64,000 bases of DNA from positions 38,777,789 through 38,841,788 of the forward strand of contig NC_054869.1 in the NCBI RefSeq assembly GCF_018320785.1, given 5' to 3'. Below, one piece after another: positions 13,881 through 37,144 of this stretch. Below the pieces are notes generated by a model. That model did no database searches and had not been told where the DNA came from. It was given only the letters and a program-made list of their open reading frames with translations. Origin of the DNA: Cheilinus undulatus (Eukaryota; Chordata; Actinopteri; Labriformes; Labridae). How positions within the stretch are numbered: position 1 is the first letter of the stretch; each line of letters starts with the position of its first letter. Both the position numbers and the translations under genes were made by a program.

Positions 13881-15459
13881 TATGTCTTCTTTTGGAAGAT
13901 GACTTCAGACTTTATGGTGTGTTTTTTTAGTAATAATAAAAAAGTTGCCATTTATCACGCAGTCCAGAGGAGTCTTGAAGATGCAAACAAGAAAGCCTGC
14001 ACAACATTCATGTATCAGTTGTGCAAATGGTAATGCATTAGTAGTATTATAAAAAGATGATAAAACATAGTGCATGTTACTTTGGTTCAGCTTAACTGAA
14101 GTAAAAGTAAAAGTACTGGTCTTCAAATCTACACAAGTAATAGTAAAAAGGTTTTTATTTCAAAGTTTACTTTAAGTACTGAGTAGCTACTAAGGCTGCA
14201 TGATTTGGGAAAATGATCTGTTCTGAGGTTTTATATTTGTAGTATTGTATTTGAAATGTGACATGCAATTATTTTTCAGATTCCCAAATTCTGTGTTTTT
14301 CAACAAACAAACAATAAATCATTCTATAATTTAAACAAAACAATGTTAGATAGATTAAACATAAACTGTTCTTTTCTCTAAGTCAGGCTGATATGTCAGG
14401 ATGACATAATATAATGCATGAATTAGACTTACATATCTATCCATCTACTTTGATCACAGTAGTAAATTTACTGATTTGTTTAACTAAAAGTCTTGTAGCA
14501 ATCATCATGAAAACTATGAGCTATTTTCAAAAAATATCTGTGATTATTTTGACTTGTATTGCAGATGCAATGTGAATTCTTGTATTGAAGGGAATGAGCA
14601 TTTTTAGGCCTTCTTAGAAAAAAGGAAAATATAAAAGATGAAGAATTTCGCTAACTCTTCTAGAAAATATTGATGCTTCAATGTTTGCGTGATGTTTTGA
14701 GCATTACATCTCTGCTGCAACAAAATGTTATTTTGAAACAAATTTCAGGTCAAAGGAATATCGCAATTTGGGAACTGCAGTAGGACCTATTGCAATTTAA
14801 TCTTAATTTAGAGTAACTGCCCAGCCCTAGTATTTACTGAGGGGTTTTACAGTTAAATATGATCGTTCCTTACTGACAGTAACAACAAGAGAATATGGAT
14901 CTCCATCCAGGCTTTTCAGGTAAAGTCACACCTCTATAATAACAGAAAATACAACAGCTGTTTTGTGATGTGGAGTCCCCCCCCCCCAAAAAAAAAACCA
15001 AGAAAAAAACAATACTTTGCCTAAATGTAGTTATTTACTTTCCACTTCTGGCTTTAACTTAAGATTCGATTGTGTTGGATGTTTACTGGGGGCAAGTATC
15101 AATACTTCAATTTCAATAAAATGTCTGACTATACCATCTAAAACTGGAGTGGAGCTCTAGTATAAGCTTAATATAAAAAAGGCAGAGGAAATAACTCTTT
15201 TCTATTAAACTAATCATTTAACGGTCCACGTTATTTGTTTCTGAACACATAGACCCAAATTACTGTGCTATAAGATACTTCCCCTTAAAAAAACCTGAAA
15301 AACAGACAAAAAAATTCTGTTTTGTAGTATCAAGATGACATCTGATTTCCCTCTTACAGGTCTAAAGCTGGTGAACAAAGTCAAAAACTTTACTCCAGTT
15401 GAATGTTCACCATAAGACATGCTATTGACACAAGGAAAAGGCTGAAGTATTCACATATC
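13881..15459. other. Intergenic DNA downstream of lzts3
   Basis: AT-rich with no coding frame. There is a C-run/A-run junction at about 14978-14998 and no other supportable feature. Confidence 0.45.
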
Positions 15460-15465
15460 TTTATT
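15460..15465 (-). terminator. Candidate lzts3 polyadenylation signal
   Basis: TTTATT on the plus strand reads AATAAA on the minus strand. It lies about 2 kb beyond the lzts3 stop, with no other gene between. Other AATAAA-like hexamers occur in this AT-rich stretch, so the choice is weak. Confidence 0.25.
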
Positions 15466-17445
15466 AGTTTTGCTGAATTTGAACAAAGGAGTGGTTTTAA
15501 TCAAGCTAGAACAGTACTAGTAACATAAATGCAAACAATAATGTTAAAACGTATAAAATCCGTAGCATTTTGTTCTTCAAATAATGCAATACTGTAACTA
15601 CATTTATCACCTACATCAAAAGGAACAGCATTTTTTGGACAGGGTTGCTATGATTGCACCATTATGGTAGGCCAATTGGCTATCTACACAGTATTAAAAA
15701 ATAACACATAAAGGAAAGCTCAAATGGCACATATTTTCTCTGTCAGTTCACCATAATATAATAACAGTAATAAAGATGATAATACTATGTAATACCTTAG
15801 AGATAAGTTAATATTCTTGAGCAACATCTTTGTATGCTGGCATAAACAACACATATAAAAGCCATGATATTCACATCTGAGTCTACTGTACATCGTAACT
15901 CGTGTGTAACACTACATAGTGCAGTTAGCCTGAATGCTTTCTTTAAAGAGCAGACTCTCCCACTATTTTGATTTTTTTTTAAACTTCCTTCTCCCCCTGC
16001 TTCGTCTAAATGAACTATACAGAAGAAATTAAGAGTTTTTAAAGATATACAGACTCCTTCAGTTTGACTTTTTTGTCTCGATATTCTTGTGTCAAGCTTT
16101 GATGAATGTCTAACTTACCCCCAAAGCCACAAAGAAAATCCTTTTGCACTTAATATATCTTCACTTGCTGTATTGCCACTAGTCCCTCTATTCTCAATCT
16201 CATTAGCTGAAGCTCTTCATATGAATACACACATGCACACACTTGCTCTGTCTCTCACGCACACACCCAAACACACATTTACAATCTATAACTATTATAA
16301 GTATTTCTTTCTATTATATCATACATTCTACATTTTTTTAAACTTTGGAAATATCGACTGATTTATTCGATTTCTTTGCTGTAAATGCACCAAGTGAATG
16401 ACACAATTGTCATAATACTGAAATTCAAATTGTGTGCTTTCATTCACATTCTCCTTGCAGCTCAATGAGAGGAAAGTTGCAGCTCTCTACTGAACTCTAG
16501 TGGTTATTTTTAGTCACTGCAGACAACCTGCGGTGAAGGCGAACCAGGTTCGCCTATCAACTTAAAACTATATTAATTTGGGGTTGATTATCAGCTAAAC
16601 ATATCTATTTAATTCAATTTGTAGAAAATATAAACTCTGTTGCTCATAGTGACTTGTGTAAATGATGCGTGCATGTTTGGACCCTGTGCATGAAATGACT
16701 TGAAATCAAAAATCAGCTTCTGTGTGACCTTTACATCGATATCTGCTGGGTTTTAAATTAAATCAGTCCAGCCATGAGTGATACGTCTTTGTAACTGGTT
16801 TGCTGATATTATAATTAAAGCACTGAAAATGATAATCACACTCTTTTCCCTTCATCTATTCCCAGCTTTTGTTATTCTCTTATACATGCTGGAAAAGATG
16901 GAGTAAGGCGCTCTCTGGCCAAAAATGCAGGATAACATCACACACTCTGACCACTAATTCTACTTTTACATTACCAGTGACAAAGACTTACAATGAATAA
17001 ATACCGCATAATATTCTGGTTGATCATTTCTGACAATATCCCTGATTGTCTTGGTCCTTTTTCTAGCATGGGCAATAAAATGACCCGGTATTAGTGCTGT
17101 GATCTAAACATTGTCATTTAACATTTTGTTTTTCTATCATCCATCAGTGTGGCACACTTTTCATAAACACTGATAATGTAGGATGTTGTAGTGTGCAACT
17201 AGTGAGAGAAAGGCTGCTTAGGAGGTTAAACAATCATTGGTAGATTCAATGTGTTTAAGCTTTCTGGTACTTATAATGCTGGATTTTACAGTCGGCCTCT
17301 GTTGATGTTCAGTGTCTGTAGTTGCTTAGAAAAGTATGTCAGACTGTGCTGATTTATTCTATTGTTTGTTTTTCACCTGTATGCTGTAGTGGTTTTGTAT
17401 GAGAGGCCTGTTCACTGGGAGTGGATTAAGCTGAGAAGTCCGTGT

Positions 17446-27145
<9,700 letters not shown>

Positions 27146-30029
27146 AGTGGGGGTTTAAAGGTGAGGGATTAGAGGTTAGGAGTCAGGATTGGGTAGGGTC
27201 ACAGAAACATTTGGAAGCAGTGTGGGTCATCACAACCTAATGCAGGTAGTGGGGGCATACACACTAGAGGAACACAGAAAAACGAGAGGAGTTATACAAT
27301 TTTGTAATTGCATAATGACTAGTTATACAATAATAGATAAAGCAGAATAGATTCAGCCCACATACAGGGGCAGCGGGGTCCTCCCACCATGTTAAAAATG
27401 AAAAGGGTCAAACAGATACGGCTGGACAGTCATGTACAGTATACAGCCAGGGTAAAAGGAAAGTTAATGGATGATGCTTAAAAGGGCCAATCACACAATT
27501 TCAAAGACTTTGAATTAAGGAGAGTGTTACGCATTTTTGTGGCCAGCAATAAGCAAGTCTAACAACAGCCATGCAATGAATATGCCAATCAGCTGTGGCA
27601 TCATGACCATTTATGCAGTCGAATGCAATCCAGTACAGCAGCTCATCTACAAACTCTACTTTTGCAAGGCTTCAACAACCTCATTTTTAGTTTAAATGGT
27701 AAGAAAGGTTATAATTCTGCTTTATATTTGAAATAATGGTTGTACACACAAGGTATTCCTAATGATTTGCCGACTCCTTAAAGAAAGCAGGCAAAAGATC
27801 ATTGCACTGGATTGCTTAACATTGCACAGGTGGTCATAATGTTATGGCTGATCATTTTTTACGTCTTGAAGCTCTTAGTGGTCTATTTTTGTTAATTCTG
27901 TTTTGGATATACGTTACTTAAACTGCAAAAAATCACTAAGAGTGCCAATTATCCAACAGCTACATGTGTCAAATCACTGATAACTGAATGATTTATGTAG
28001 ACATAAACACTGCTTATGCACCACACAAAACAACTGTTTTTATGTCATACAGGCCCTGTAACTAATACATTTTATAGTTTTGCTCACAAAAATAGAAAGA
28101 ATCAAACATGCTCTTTCCTATGAAGGTCAGCTAAAAGCTTGTGAACTGATAATACTATCAAAATTGACCCCATATATGAAAAGATAACCTGTTTTCTACA
28201 CAGATTTCATAAATAGAGAAAAAGTCATGAGGCATGATGGTGAATAAGCGATGTATAATATGTTTTAAAGCTATTATGAGACAGCTTGGAGTCTCCAGAG
28301 GGAAGAACAGAGCATTCAAGTTAACCTGTCAGCAGTAAGTTTGTAAACTGTTGTAATCAGTGGTGTGTTGGATTTCTTTACAAATATAGTAAGGGATGCA
28401 CGGTATTATCGGCATTTTAACACTGGCAGACATTTTAAAGCAGCCTTACATTTAAAGTGTGTCATCTGGTATAGGGTGCTACATGGGGGGGGGCTGGATA
28501 AATTGAATCCCTAAACATAAAAAACTAGAAGACTGTCTGCTTCCCCCCTCCTCTCTGAACTCTGCTCTCTTGCACACAAGACACTTGGTGAGTACGGGAA
28601 TATTTGCATATTAGATATCATCCCTAAAAATAATTATAACACGTCACATAAAAATCTAATACAACCCACAACAAACTATGTGGACATTTTACACAGCACA
28701 AAAAAGACATTTGCATGACACTGCAAATGCAGGTGTTTGTCATTATACGTCCAACCTCTGAGTTTGCACTTATTTGCCAGTTTATTAGGTACAGTTAAAC
28801 GATGCTACAACATGTTACAGTATTCCTGCAGTAAATTCTACTTTGTGATAATTTTAATAAGAGATGGGATAAAATATCAATACGACATATCATCACCCTG
28901 ATAGACTCACTGCATCCCTTCTTTAAGACTTCTCATGGTGCAGTTATGGCATAAATGAGGGCAACATGAACAGAGGTTAAAGGTGCAGTGCATAAAATTG
29001 GGAATATAAGCAACATTTAGCAGTCAGAGTCTAGACTGCAGTGCTCACTCCTCTGGTGAGAAGTGTTGCAACCAGTGGATCTCAAAAAATGTGTATCTGT
29101 TATTTGGTGTCTTCTGTGGTTCTGTAGAAGGATGCAAGATGCAAAAGTCCAACATGGTGGAGTCCCTGGAGGGTACCCTCTCTATATATGAATAAAGGTT
29201 TGCAAAATAAAATAAAACAATTTTATATACTATGGTGATAAAACACTAATTTAGATGGGTCTGAATATGAATATTATATTTCATTTTTACAAAGATTTTC
29301 TGCTAAATGCTACTAGGCTAAATTTTACACAGTGCACCTTTGAGTGGTCAAAAAAGGAGCAGAATGATGTTGGACAGCAGTGAATAGAAGCTGAGTGAGT
29401 AGAGATGAAACTTGCAGTAAAAAATACATTAATCCTGCTTTTTTCTTTATATGGGAAGTTTTCCTTTAGGTAACTAGATATTGCTATAATTTACAATATA
29501 ATCATCTTACAATATACTGCATGAATTTTTGCAAAATTGCTGCATTGTTATGTTATCATTGTCATTGGTATTATATCGCATATCATAACAAGTTGATTCA
29601 ACCCTAAGGCCAAATGTTATGTTATGATTTATTGGCTGGATGAGGCATTATGAATTTGTCTGGTTGCATTATATTCTTTTTATCATCTTCAGTATGTTTG
29701 GTAATATAGCACATTTGCTAAAATCGAGTACTATTGCCCTTTACTGTCAGCTATACAATAAGATGATGGTCAAGCTAATTTAAAGTTGGGATTTATATAT
29801 TTCTTGGGCTGTATGTCACAGAAAATGTGAGTGGGGAGCTCAGTGGCGTATCTTTTGTCTAGGCATTCAGGCTGGACATGATATCAGAAACCCTGCTCAG
29901 GCCTAGGGTTGTCATCATGCATGGACATATAGATATCTACAGTACATAGAGATTTTAAAATAAATTAATGGAACCATACTGAAACCTGTTTTGATACCAT
30001 GGCAACACAAAAGGAAGGCACAGACACCC
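27146..30029. other. DNA upstream of the lzts3 start codon (probable 5' intron)
   Basis: No coding frame. A plausible acceptor (CTGCATTAG|GTTG on the minus strand near 27235) would join a 5' UTR exon to the start-codon exon. A short stretch near 28385 (GGGATGCACGGTATTATCGGC) looks like an hAT-type repeat end without its partner. Confidence 0.35.
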
Positions 30030-30650
30030 AATATCACCCCCATTCTCGCTTCTCTCCACTAGCTATTGGTCAGGTATAGGACTGATTTTAAACTTTTTGC
30101 TTTTAAAGCATTGCACGAAGTCGCCCCAACATTAATCACAGATTTACTAACACCCTATGAGCCTAGCAGCTGTCTACGTTCCTCAGGTAGCAGCCCGCTT
30201 CACATTCGCCTCGCAACTATGGGTGAAAGCACCTTTTCTGTTAGAGCTCCATAACTACCTGAGGAACTGAGGTTGGCTAATTCTGCGCCCCCTTTTAAAT
30301 CACTCCTTAAAACCTACTTTGACAGAAAGGCTTTTTCATAGTAAATCTGTCTTAATGGTTTTATCTCACCTCTGTGTTTTATGCGTATCGTTTCATTGTT
30401 TTATTACCTGTTTCGACCCTGTCACCAATTTAAAGTTGTCTGTTTGTTTTCATTTTGTTTGTATAACCTGACAGTTTTAATCCCATTCTGTTAAAACTAT
30501 GCTCTTGTGCTTGTCTTTAAATATTTTTTAGTTATTTTATTTTATTATAACGTTTTAATTGGTGTGAATTTTATTTCATGCTGTAAATCACTTTGTAACA
30601 GTGTTTCGAAAGGTGCTATAAATAAAATTATGATTATTATTATTAATATT
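30030..30650 (+). mobile_element. 3' end of an L2/CR1-type LINE
   Basis: The plus-strand frame around 30066-30340 carries the characteristic LINE ORF2 C-terminus. It includes RYRTDFKLFAFKALHEVAPT, DLLTPYEPS, LRSSGSSPL, STFSVRAP and, after a stop at 30252, LPEELRLANSAPPFKSLLKTYF. A short AT-rich UTR then ends in an ATTATTATT tail (about 30630-30650). It is 5'-truncated and inactive. Confidence 0.85.
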
Positions 30651-32115
30651 GGGTAATTTCTGACAATTTAATTGACAAAATTGCAGGAAAACCCTTGCAA
30701 ACTGTCTAAATTGCACAAAATATACAGTTTAGACAGTTTGGTGGAGTTTTCACTTGGGATTTTTACACACTCCTCTCCTATAGACATGTCTTATGAAATA
30801 TAGGTTAAAAAAAACAACTCTGGTACTTTCTGATGCTGTTTACCACCAAAATCCTAAAGATTATATCAATTTATTTAACTCGAAATTGAAAAAGATTGAA
30901 GGATCAAACATTTTGACAACCTTTTCCAGGACTAACAGCAGTGCAGGCCATATATGGTGCCTCCCCAGCAAGTAGTCTAGTGTGGTTCAGTAAAGTTTGG
31001 TCCATTTTAATACAGAAACCCCTAATTTTGCTTTTGTTTCCACAGTGAACAGTAACAGTACTTGGTAGGTCATGGTGTAAGCAGAATGGTGATAGCTGCA
31101 TCAGTAGTTTGCTAATGAAGAGGAAGAACTCAACACAGTAAACAAAGGACAACAATAAAGAAAGTCTGGGATTTTTGGTCTTTCTTTGGCCACATGCTGA
31201 TTTTATTTACCAAAAACAAATACAGCCATCAAATTACCCTCTTGAAATCCACAGGATGTTTGAAAATGGGGTATTTGTGTTTTTGGCCAGTACTACCAAA
31301 GTCACACAGGAAGTGGTGACTCTTTTGAACAATCAGTGGTGTGTTTATCTTGCCCTTTTGGGTCAGATAGGCTCACTAACAGAAGGGTGCCAAAAAGTAG
31401 GATGGTACAGATCAGTAATTAAAGCACTTTTTTTCTTTTTTTACTTTTGACTGTGGAAACACAAATAATGCATACCAAACTTCTCTGAACAAAGACTGAA
31501 TCTCTCTGAAACTGTTTTAACCACCAATTTATTTGAGTGCTGGTTTAATGAACAGACTTATTTTGAACTTTTAACACCTAGAAAACTCAAAAGTGAGTAT
31601 TTTATACTGAGAGGTGTTTGTAGAATTTACCCAAGTGTCCAATTCACACAAGGAAAATAGTTCTGATTATTTAGAAACTCTTTTCTGTGAGGTTTAAAAA
31701 TGCATATATAACCATGCTGTCATCTAAAACTCCCGCCTGCACTGCCTCCTAGATAGTAAAGCCAAAAATGTTCAAAAATACAGCAATAAACACCTCTCAC
31801 TGTTACGCAATACAATTCAGTACATCCACAAACTGCTGCCTACAAGATGACTATAACCTTCATGTAGGTAGGATCTATTGCAGGACTGGTGGAGTTAGTT
31901 TTAGACACTGTAGGTGTACCTAATATACTGGCAACTCTGTGAATACACACACCTACATATAAATACATAGAAAAGGAGGGTGGGGGAACTGTGTAGCTGG
32001 AAAATGCATACTTATGTATTATTTCTGTGGCTATAACCAGCATATATGCTAGCCTGCTCGCAAATGAACATTCACATCACCAAACCATACAGTAGCATAT
32101 TAGCCTGGTTTACAT
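30651..32115. other. Non-coding DNA upstream of lzts3
   Basis: AT-rich sequence with no gene or repeat that I can name. Confidence 0.4.
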
Positions 32116-32134
32116 AGATAGCTAGACAGATAGC

Positions 32135-32174
<40 letters not shown>
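32116..32174 (+). repeat. (GATA)n microsatellite
   Basis: Imperfect at first (ATAGATAGCTAGACAGATAGC), then about ten clean GATA units. It lies about 150 bp from the CpG-rich putative lzts3 promoter. Confidence 0.9.
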
Positions 32175-32329
32175 GACGCAGTCATGCCTCTGCACCTCCC
32201 CTCCTCAGCCCATTTACTCGAGGTTTACTTCCACTTGGGTGAATAGTAGTAGTAGTAAAATACACTGCCTATCTATGTGCTGCTCTGCCTCAATCCCCTC
32301 CCCTCACGACTCCCCCCGCTCTCTCTCTC

Positions 32330-32840
32330 CCTCTCTCTCTCCCTTTTTCTCTGCATCCCTGGGCGGCAAGGGCGGCTTTAGCAGCATCCGCATCAAGCCC
32401 TGAATCGACTGCGCTCCCAAACAATTACCTCCTCGCTAGGCCTGAGACAAGAAACGAGCGCACGAGCCCCGCCGAATCACAAATATACATCTACATTCAA
32501 ACGCACAGCGTCATTGACATTGACGACAGTAGCTTTGATTTACCGATTGTAGCATCCTGGCGGTCCATCATCAAAGGCTACTCACTATTTTGCAGCTCGG
32601 CGGTGTGTAAGATGGCAGCCTCTGTAAACAATAATGTCAGCAGACAGCGGCGTCAGTCCCGCTCGGCCCCCAGATCTCAGTTATTCTGCGATGTTACCGA
32701 GGCTCCGTGATATCAGGGATGCTGCCTTCGACCGCTGTCAGCGTCGGATGCTGATGATGGAGTCGGTCGGTTGATACGCGCATCAGCTGAGAGACACACA
32801 CCCACCTCTGGCCCCGCCCCTCCGGCTGCATGATACTAAC
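32330..32840 (-). promoter_or_regulatory. CpG-rich putative lzts3 promoter and 5' exon
   Basis: A sharp rise in G+C and CpG (GGGCGGCAAGGGCGG, GCGGCGTCAGTCCCGC, GCCCCGCCCCTCC) marks the only island-like segment between lzts3 and smyd1. It is preceded by CT-rich sequence. GC boxes (GGGCGG, CCCCGCCCC) are visible. lzts3 runs away from it on the minus strand, about 5 kb downstream, so it is the best candidate for its transcription start. No transcript data are available to me. Confidence 0.45.
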
Positions 32841-33081
32841 GCCCCCTTTTGGCTTGCATCCAGTGCTCTCCCCTGGGAAAAGCCTATAGAGTCATATACG
32901 GTCCTCCGAATGGACGGGTAGATAGATGGATGGAGGTGGGTGCTGAAACTGTACTAGCACTAGGGCTGGGGAATATGGACCAAAACTCTGTACTTTTTGG
33001 CTGAATGGCGATGCACCATATGTAAAGAAATCACATGTTGTCCTATCAGGATACCTGAAGCATAAACTTGATATGATTCTA

Positions 33082-34531
33082 CACCCCCAATTCCAAAAAA
33101 GTTGGTACACCAAACATATACAGAAGTTAATGATTTACAATCTCATGAACCCGTATTTTATGCACAATAGAACACAAACAACATAACAGATGTTGAAAAT
33201 GAAACATTTCACCATTTCATGGAAAATAGCTTATTAATAGCAACACATCTCAAAAAGTAGGGACAGGGCAACAAATGGCTGGAAAAGTAAGTGGTACTAC
33301 TAAGAAACAGCTGCAGGGGCATCTTGCAGCTATTTAGGTTAATTGGCAACAGGATGACTGGGTATAAAAGGAGCACTGTAAAAAGGCAAAGTCTCTAAGA
33401 AGTGAAGATGGGCAGAGGTTCACCAATATGTGAAAAACTGCATCTAAAAATTGTGGATTGAGTTCAGATTTTTGTTCTATATGTTAAATTGCAGGGACTT
33501 TGAATATCCCAACACCTACAGTATTTAATATGATAAAAAGATTCAGAGAATCTGGAGAAATCTTTACATGCAAGGGACAGGCCTGGAGGGCAATATTGGA
33601 TGCTTGTGATCTTCAGGCCCACAGTTGGCACTGCATCTAAAACAGGCATGATTCTGCACTGGAAATCACTGCATGGGCTCAGGAGCACTTTCAGAGACCA
33701 TTATCTGTAAACACAGTTTGACATGCCAACCACAAATGCAAGTTAAAGCTGTAACATGGAAAGAAGAAGCCATGTGTTAACATGATCTAGAAACACTGCT
33801 GTCTTCTCTAGGCCAAAGCTTATTTAAAATGGACTGAGGCAAAATGGAAAACCATTCTGTGGTCAGATAAGTCAAGACTTTAATTTTTTTTTGCTGACTA
33901 ATGAGGAGAGGAGCCATCCAGCTAGCTAGCAGTGCACAGCTCAAAAGCCTGCATCTCTAAGAGGTTGCATTAGTGCTGCTGTTCGCAGTAGAGCAACATA
34001 TGCACCCATCCAGACGTCTCTTTCAGGGAAGGCCTTGCATAGTTACTAGATCACATACCACATCCATCACAACAACATGGCTTTCCAGTAGAAGAGTTCA
34101 GGTGCTGATCTGGCCTGCCTGCTGGTCAGACCTTTTACCAATAGAAATAAAATGAAAAATCCGGCAGAGAAGATCCAGGACCATTGATCAGCTAGAATCC
34201 AACATCAGACAAGAATGGGACAACATTCCCAAAACTCCAGCAACTGTACTCCTAGATGTTTACAGACTTTTGTTGAATGAGGAGGGGATGCTGCATAATG
34301 GCAGATATGGCCCTGTCCCTACTTTCCTTTTTACATGTGTTGCTGCAATTAGATTCAAAATGAGCTAATATTGTTTTAATGAAACGGTAAAATGTCTCAG
34401 TTTCAACATTTAACATGTTTTTTTCTGTCTATTGTGAATAAGATATGGGTTAATGCGATTTACAAATCATTGCATTCTGTTTTTATTTGCATTTTACACA
34501 GTGCCCCAACTTTTTTGGAAATAGAATTTTA
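33082..34531 (+). mobile_element. Tc1/mariner-like DNA transposon fossil
   Basis: Terminal inverted repeats CCAATTCCAAAAAAGTTGG at about 33085 and its complement CCCCAACTTTTTTGGAA at about 34504, with a TA dinucleotide at 33080-33081. Subterminal sequences also pair (TTTACAATCTCATGAACCC... with ...TGCGATTTACAAATCATTGC). The middle has a decayed plus-strand frame starting near 33409 (MGRGSPI). Late in the element are phrases such as GCTGATCTGGCCTGCCTGC, typical of a transposase 3' portion. It has many stops. Superfamily assignment is from remembered fish repeats and is tentative. Confidence 0.65.
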
Positions 34532-35387
34532 GTAAAAACAAACAATATTGAAATTGCTGTGGTAACATGAATGGGAGTACTAACACTAAGGATGTGCCTG
34601 TATTTGTATATGTCCTATCAAAGAGGTAATGCTCATATCTGTTTGCAAACTGCTATTTAAAAGAAGCAGGCACAGTTGACTTGTAAGAGCGGCTCTGGAT
34701 ATGAAAGCAGAGAGAGTCAAAGACATACCAGTGCTATTACATTTTAAAGGCTTTAAGCTGATGAACAGAAGGGGAGAAAACCGGCTACAAATGTGTATTT
34801 CAGTGCTCTGCTCAGGAAGTTAAGTGACTCTTTTCTTTTTTGCTTTTTATTTGAATCTTTTTGTTTTGTCTTCCTCTATCTTGTCTCATGTTTAATAAAC
34901 CACCACTGTACCAACTATCACAAGTAGATCTATATAATATTTAGATCATAACATGACAATAACAAACCGTCAGATAGTTAAAAGTAATGACGGGGAAACT
35001 GAGAATTATAAATCTGGGACTTATGGTGGCTTTCTTCCTGATGAACAAAACCCGTAATGAGCTATGAACAAAAAATTAAAGTAACAGTACTGAGCTGTGA
35101 CCTCTGTTAACCCTTTCACCCCAAAAAGACACTCAATATTGGATAGAGCCTATGTTTTCACCCATCTTAACTACACAAAAAAATTGGCAGCATTTCCATA
35201 CATTTATGTTATCTAAATTTGCTGTACTTTTAGTTACCGTATGTTTTGAAATGATAAAATATCCATTATTCTACTAATTGGTGGTGTCAAAAAGATAAAA
35301 AACTTAATGAGCTTTAGTGTAAATAATGCAGTTTTACACATATTAAAGTGTAAGTGAACCCCCAGCTCAAAGCTAACTCCGCTCACT
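34532..35387. other. Intergenic DNA, lzts3-smyd1
   Basis: AT-rich with no coding frame or identifiable repeat. Confidence 0.4.
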
Positions 35388-35705
35388 TTAGTAATTCAAA
35401 AAATTGCACAGAAAGTGAGCAGTTTGGTTCTGAGAGGAAGGAGGGGTAAAGGACGGGGTTTCCAGGTGAGGCGGGAGTGACAGTGACGTCCACTTGCCAG
35501 AAAGTGACACAGAGTCCCGCAGCACTGCTGCCTCAGAGAGATTATTCCCCTCCAGAGTCCCCTGAAGCAGGCTGTAGTGTGGTGGTGGAGTGTGGTGGTT
35601 CTGAGCACTTGTTTGGGCCATTTGCTCCAGCCCCGGCGTTACTATAGCTGGAGCTCTCGGAGCTGAGGCAGTGCAGGCAGGAGAGGATGGGAGTGGTCTC
35701 TGAAT
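35388..35705 (-). CDS. Unassigned exon-like open frame
   Basis: The minus-strand frame is open for about 105 codons. It starts at a good acceptor (GACTTTACATTCAG|AGACC near 35706) and ends at TAA (35388-35390). The peptide is Pro/Ser/Gln-rich (SLLQGTLEGNNLSEAAVLRD, VSLSGKWTSLSLPPHLETP, ending FLCNFLNY). An internal ATG lies at 35621. Base composition is distinctly richer in G+C than the AT-rich DNA on either side, as expected of an exon. I recognise no domain and no matching upstream exon. It could be a terminal exon of an unknown gene, a conserved regulatory piece or chance. Confidence 0.3.
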   Translation of the reverse strand: MQRPLPSSPACTASAPRAPAIVTPGLEQMAQTSAQNHHTPPPHYSLLQGTLEGNNLSEAAVLRDSVSLSGKWTSLSLPPHLETPSFTPPSSQNQTAHFLCNFLNY

Positions 35706-36099
35706 GTAAAGTCAGTTAGAGGCAGTAACATTCTACCTTTTTTGTAGAGTTTGTGATGAAGAAACCTACCGGTGGTAGGATTCTGTCAATAATGCCCGCC
35801 TTTTCAGAAAAGATTCTTCAAATCAGATGTCTGTTTGAGCTAATTAAAAGCCTTAAAAGGCAGATTTTTTATCAGTTTAGTGCAAATGTCAGAAAAAAAC
35901 AACAACATTGATGTGTTTTGTCTTTATTCAGCCAGATACTTTAGTGATGAAAAAAAGTTAAAGTGTTCACTACTTCTTTAAATATGTGAGTATATAATAA
36001 TTCATAAATTAGTTATGTTTTTGACAAATTACATAGTAAAAACAATAATTAATTCTGAACTTTCAAAAGTTGCCTTTTTTCTAAAAGCTTTTTTTCATG

Positions 36100-36240
36100 T
36101 TTATGTTTTGGACTTTTTTGCCATTATTTGATAGGACAGCTGAACAGATAGAGCAAATATGGAAAGAGAGAGTCGGGGAAGACATAGACCAAACATTGAT
36201 TGAGAATCGATCCTAAGACTAGTGTATTGAGGAGTATATG
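36100..36240. repeat. Dispersed repeat copy B (weak)
   Basis: GACAGCTGAACAGATAGAGCAAATATGGAAAGAGAGAGTCGGGGAAGACA followed by TTGAGAATCGATCC resembles the repeat at 3060-3235 and 45740-45870, but it is diverged. Confidence 0.35.
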
Positions 36241-36464
36241 GTTGCCTGCTTTACTATCCAAGTTGACTCAGGGCCTGAAAAAGAGCTTTTTAATATAAAA
36301 TGTGTACAAGCGCGTCGCAGAGAACATAACTAAAACTAGGCATTAGAAAACTTTGATTTCTAGACACTTGTTAACACCTGCATATGGCAACACAATCCAA
36401 CAAAACTTGTATTTTAAGGATTATCCTTAATTTTCTTTATCAAGATATGGATTTTTGGACTGCA

Positions 36465-36680
36465 TGTGGTTTCCGCTCACAGCAGTAATGTTCCTGGTTT
36501 GGATCCTGGTCTGACAGGTTCTTTCTGTGTGGAGTTTACACGTGGGTTCTCCATAAGCCCTTTGGCCTCCTCCCACAGTCCAAAAACATGCCTGCTAGGT
36601 TGATTTGTGGCTCTAACTTTTCTGTAGTAACTGTGAGTGTGCTTGGCTCTTTGTCTCAGTCCTGTGATTTACTGGTGAAA
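36465..36680 (+). mobile_element. SINE-like dispersed repeat copy 2
   Basis: This shares phrase order with 22025-22330: TTCCTGGTTTGGATCC, TTTCTGTGTGGAGTTTACACG, GGCCTCCTCCCACAGTCCAAAAACATGCCTGCTAGGTTGATT and CCTGTGATTTACTGGTGA. It is truncated at both ends. Confidence 0.65.
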
Positions 36681-37144
36681 CAGTAACAAACAAAGAATCT
36701 AACCAAAAATATGACCGAGATGATAATTCATCAACATCAAAATACATCAAACCCAGATGTCATGTGATGCCATGCAACCGTAAGGCATGTTGGACAACAA
36801 TCAGAGTGCAGGCATCATGCGATACTACACAACTAAGACGTGGACCTCATCGGGATGCAGGCAGGACACAGACATCAAGTATCATAAAAACAATAGAACC
36901 AAGTTGGAACCCAGGCAATGAATGGCTAATGAATGTTAGAGTTTCTGTTCTCTACTCACTTTTGGTGGTCCGCTCATGTTTTGTGGCCTACTTTTTGGGG
37001 ACACCGTAGAAGACCCCCTGGCCATGTGCCTGTGTTGTGTGAGTGTAAAAGCAGAGGTGTGCTGTTATGTCATAACTTCTGCTGGAAGAGCGAGTAGGTA
37101 ACAGAAAGCCCCAGAAGAGTGTGGAGATTGGCAGGAAGATCTGT

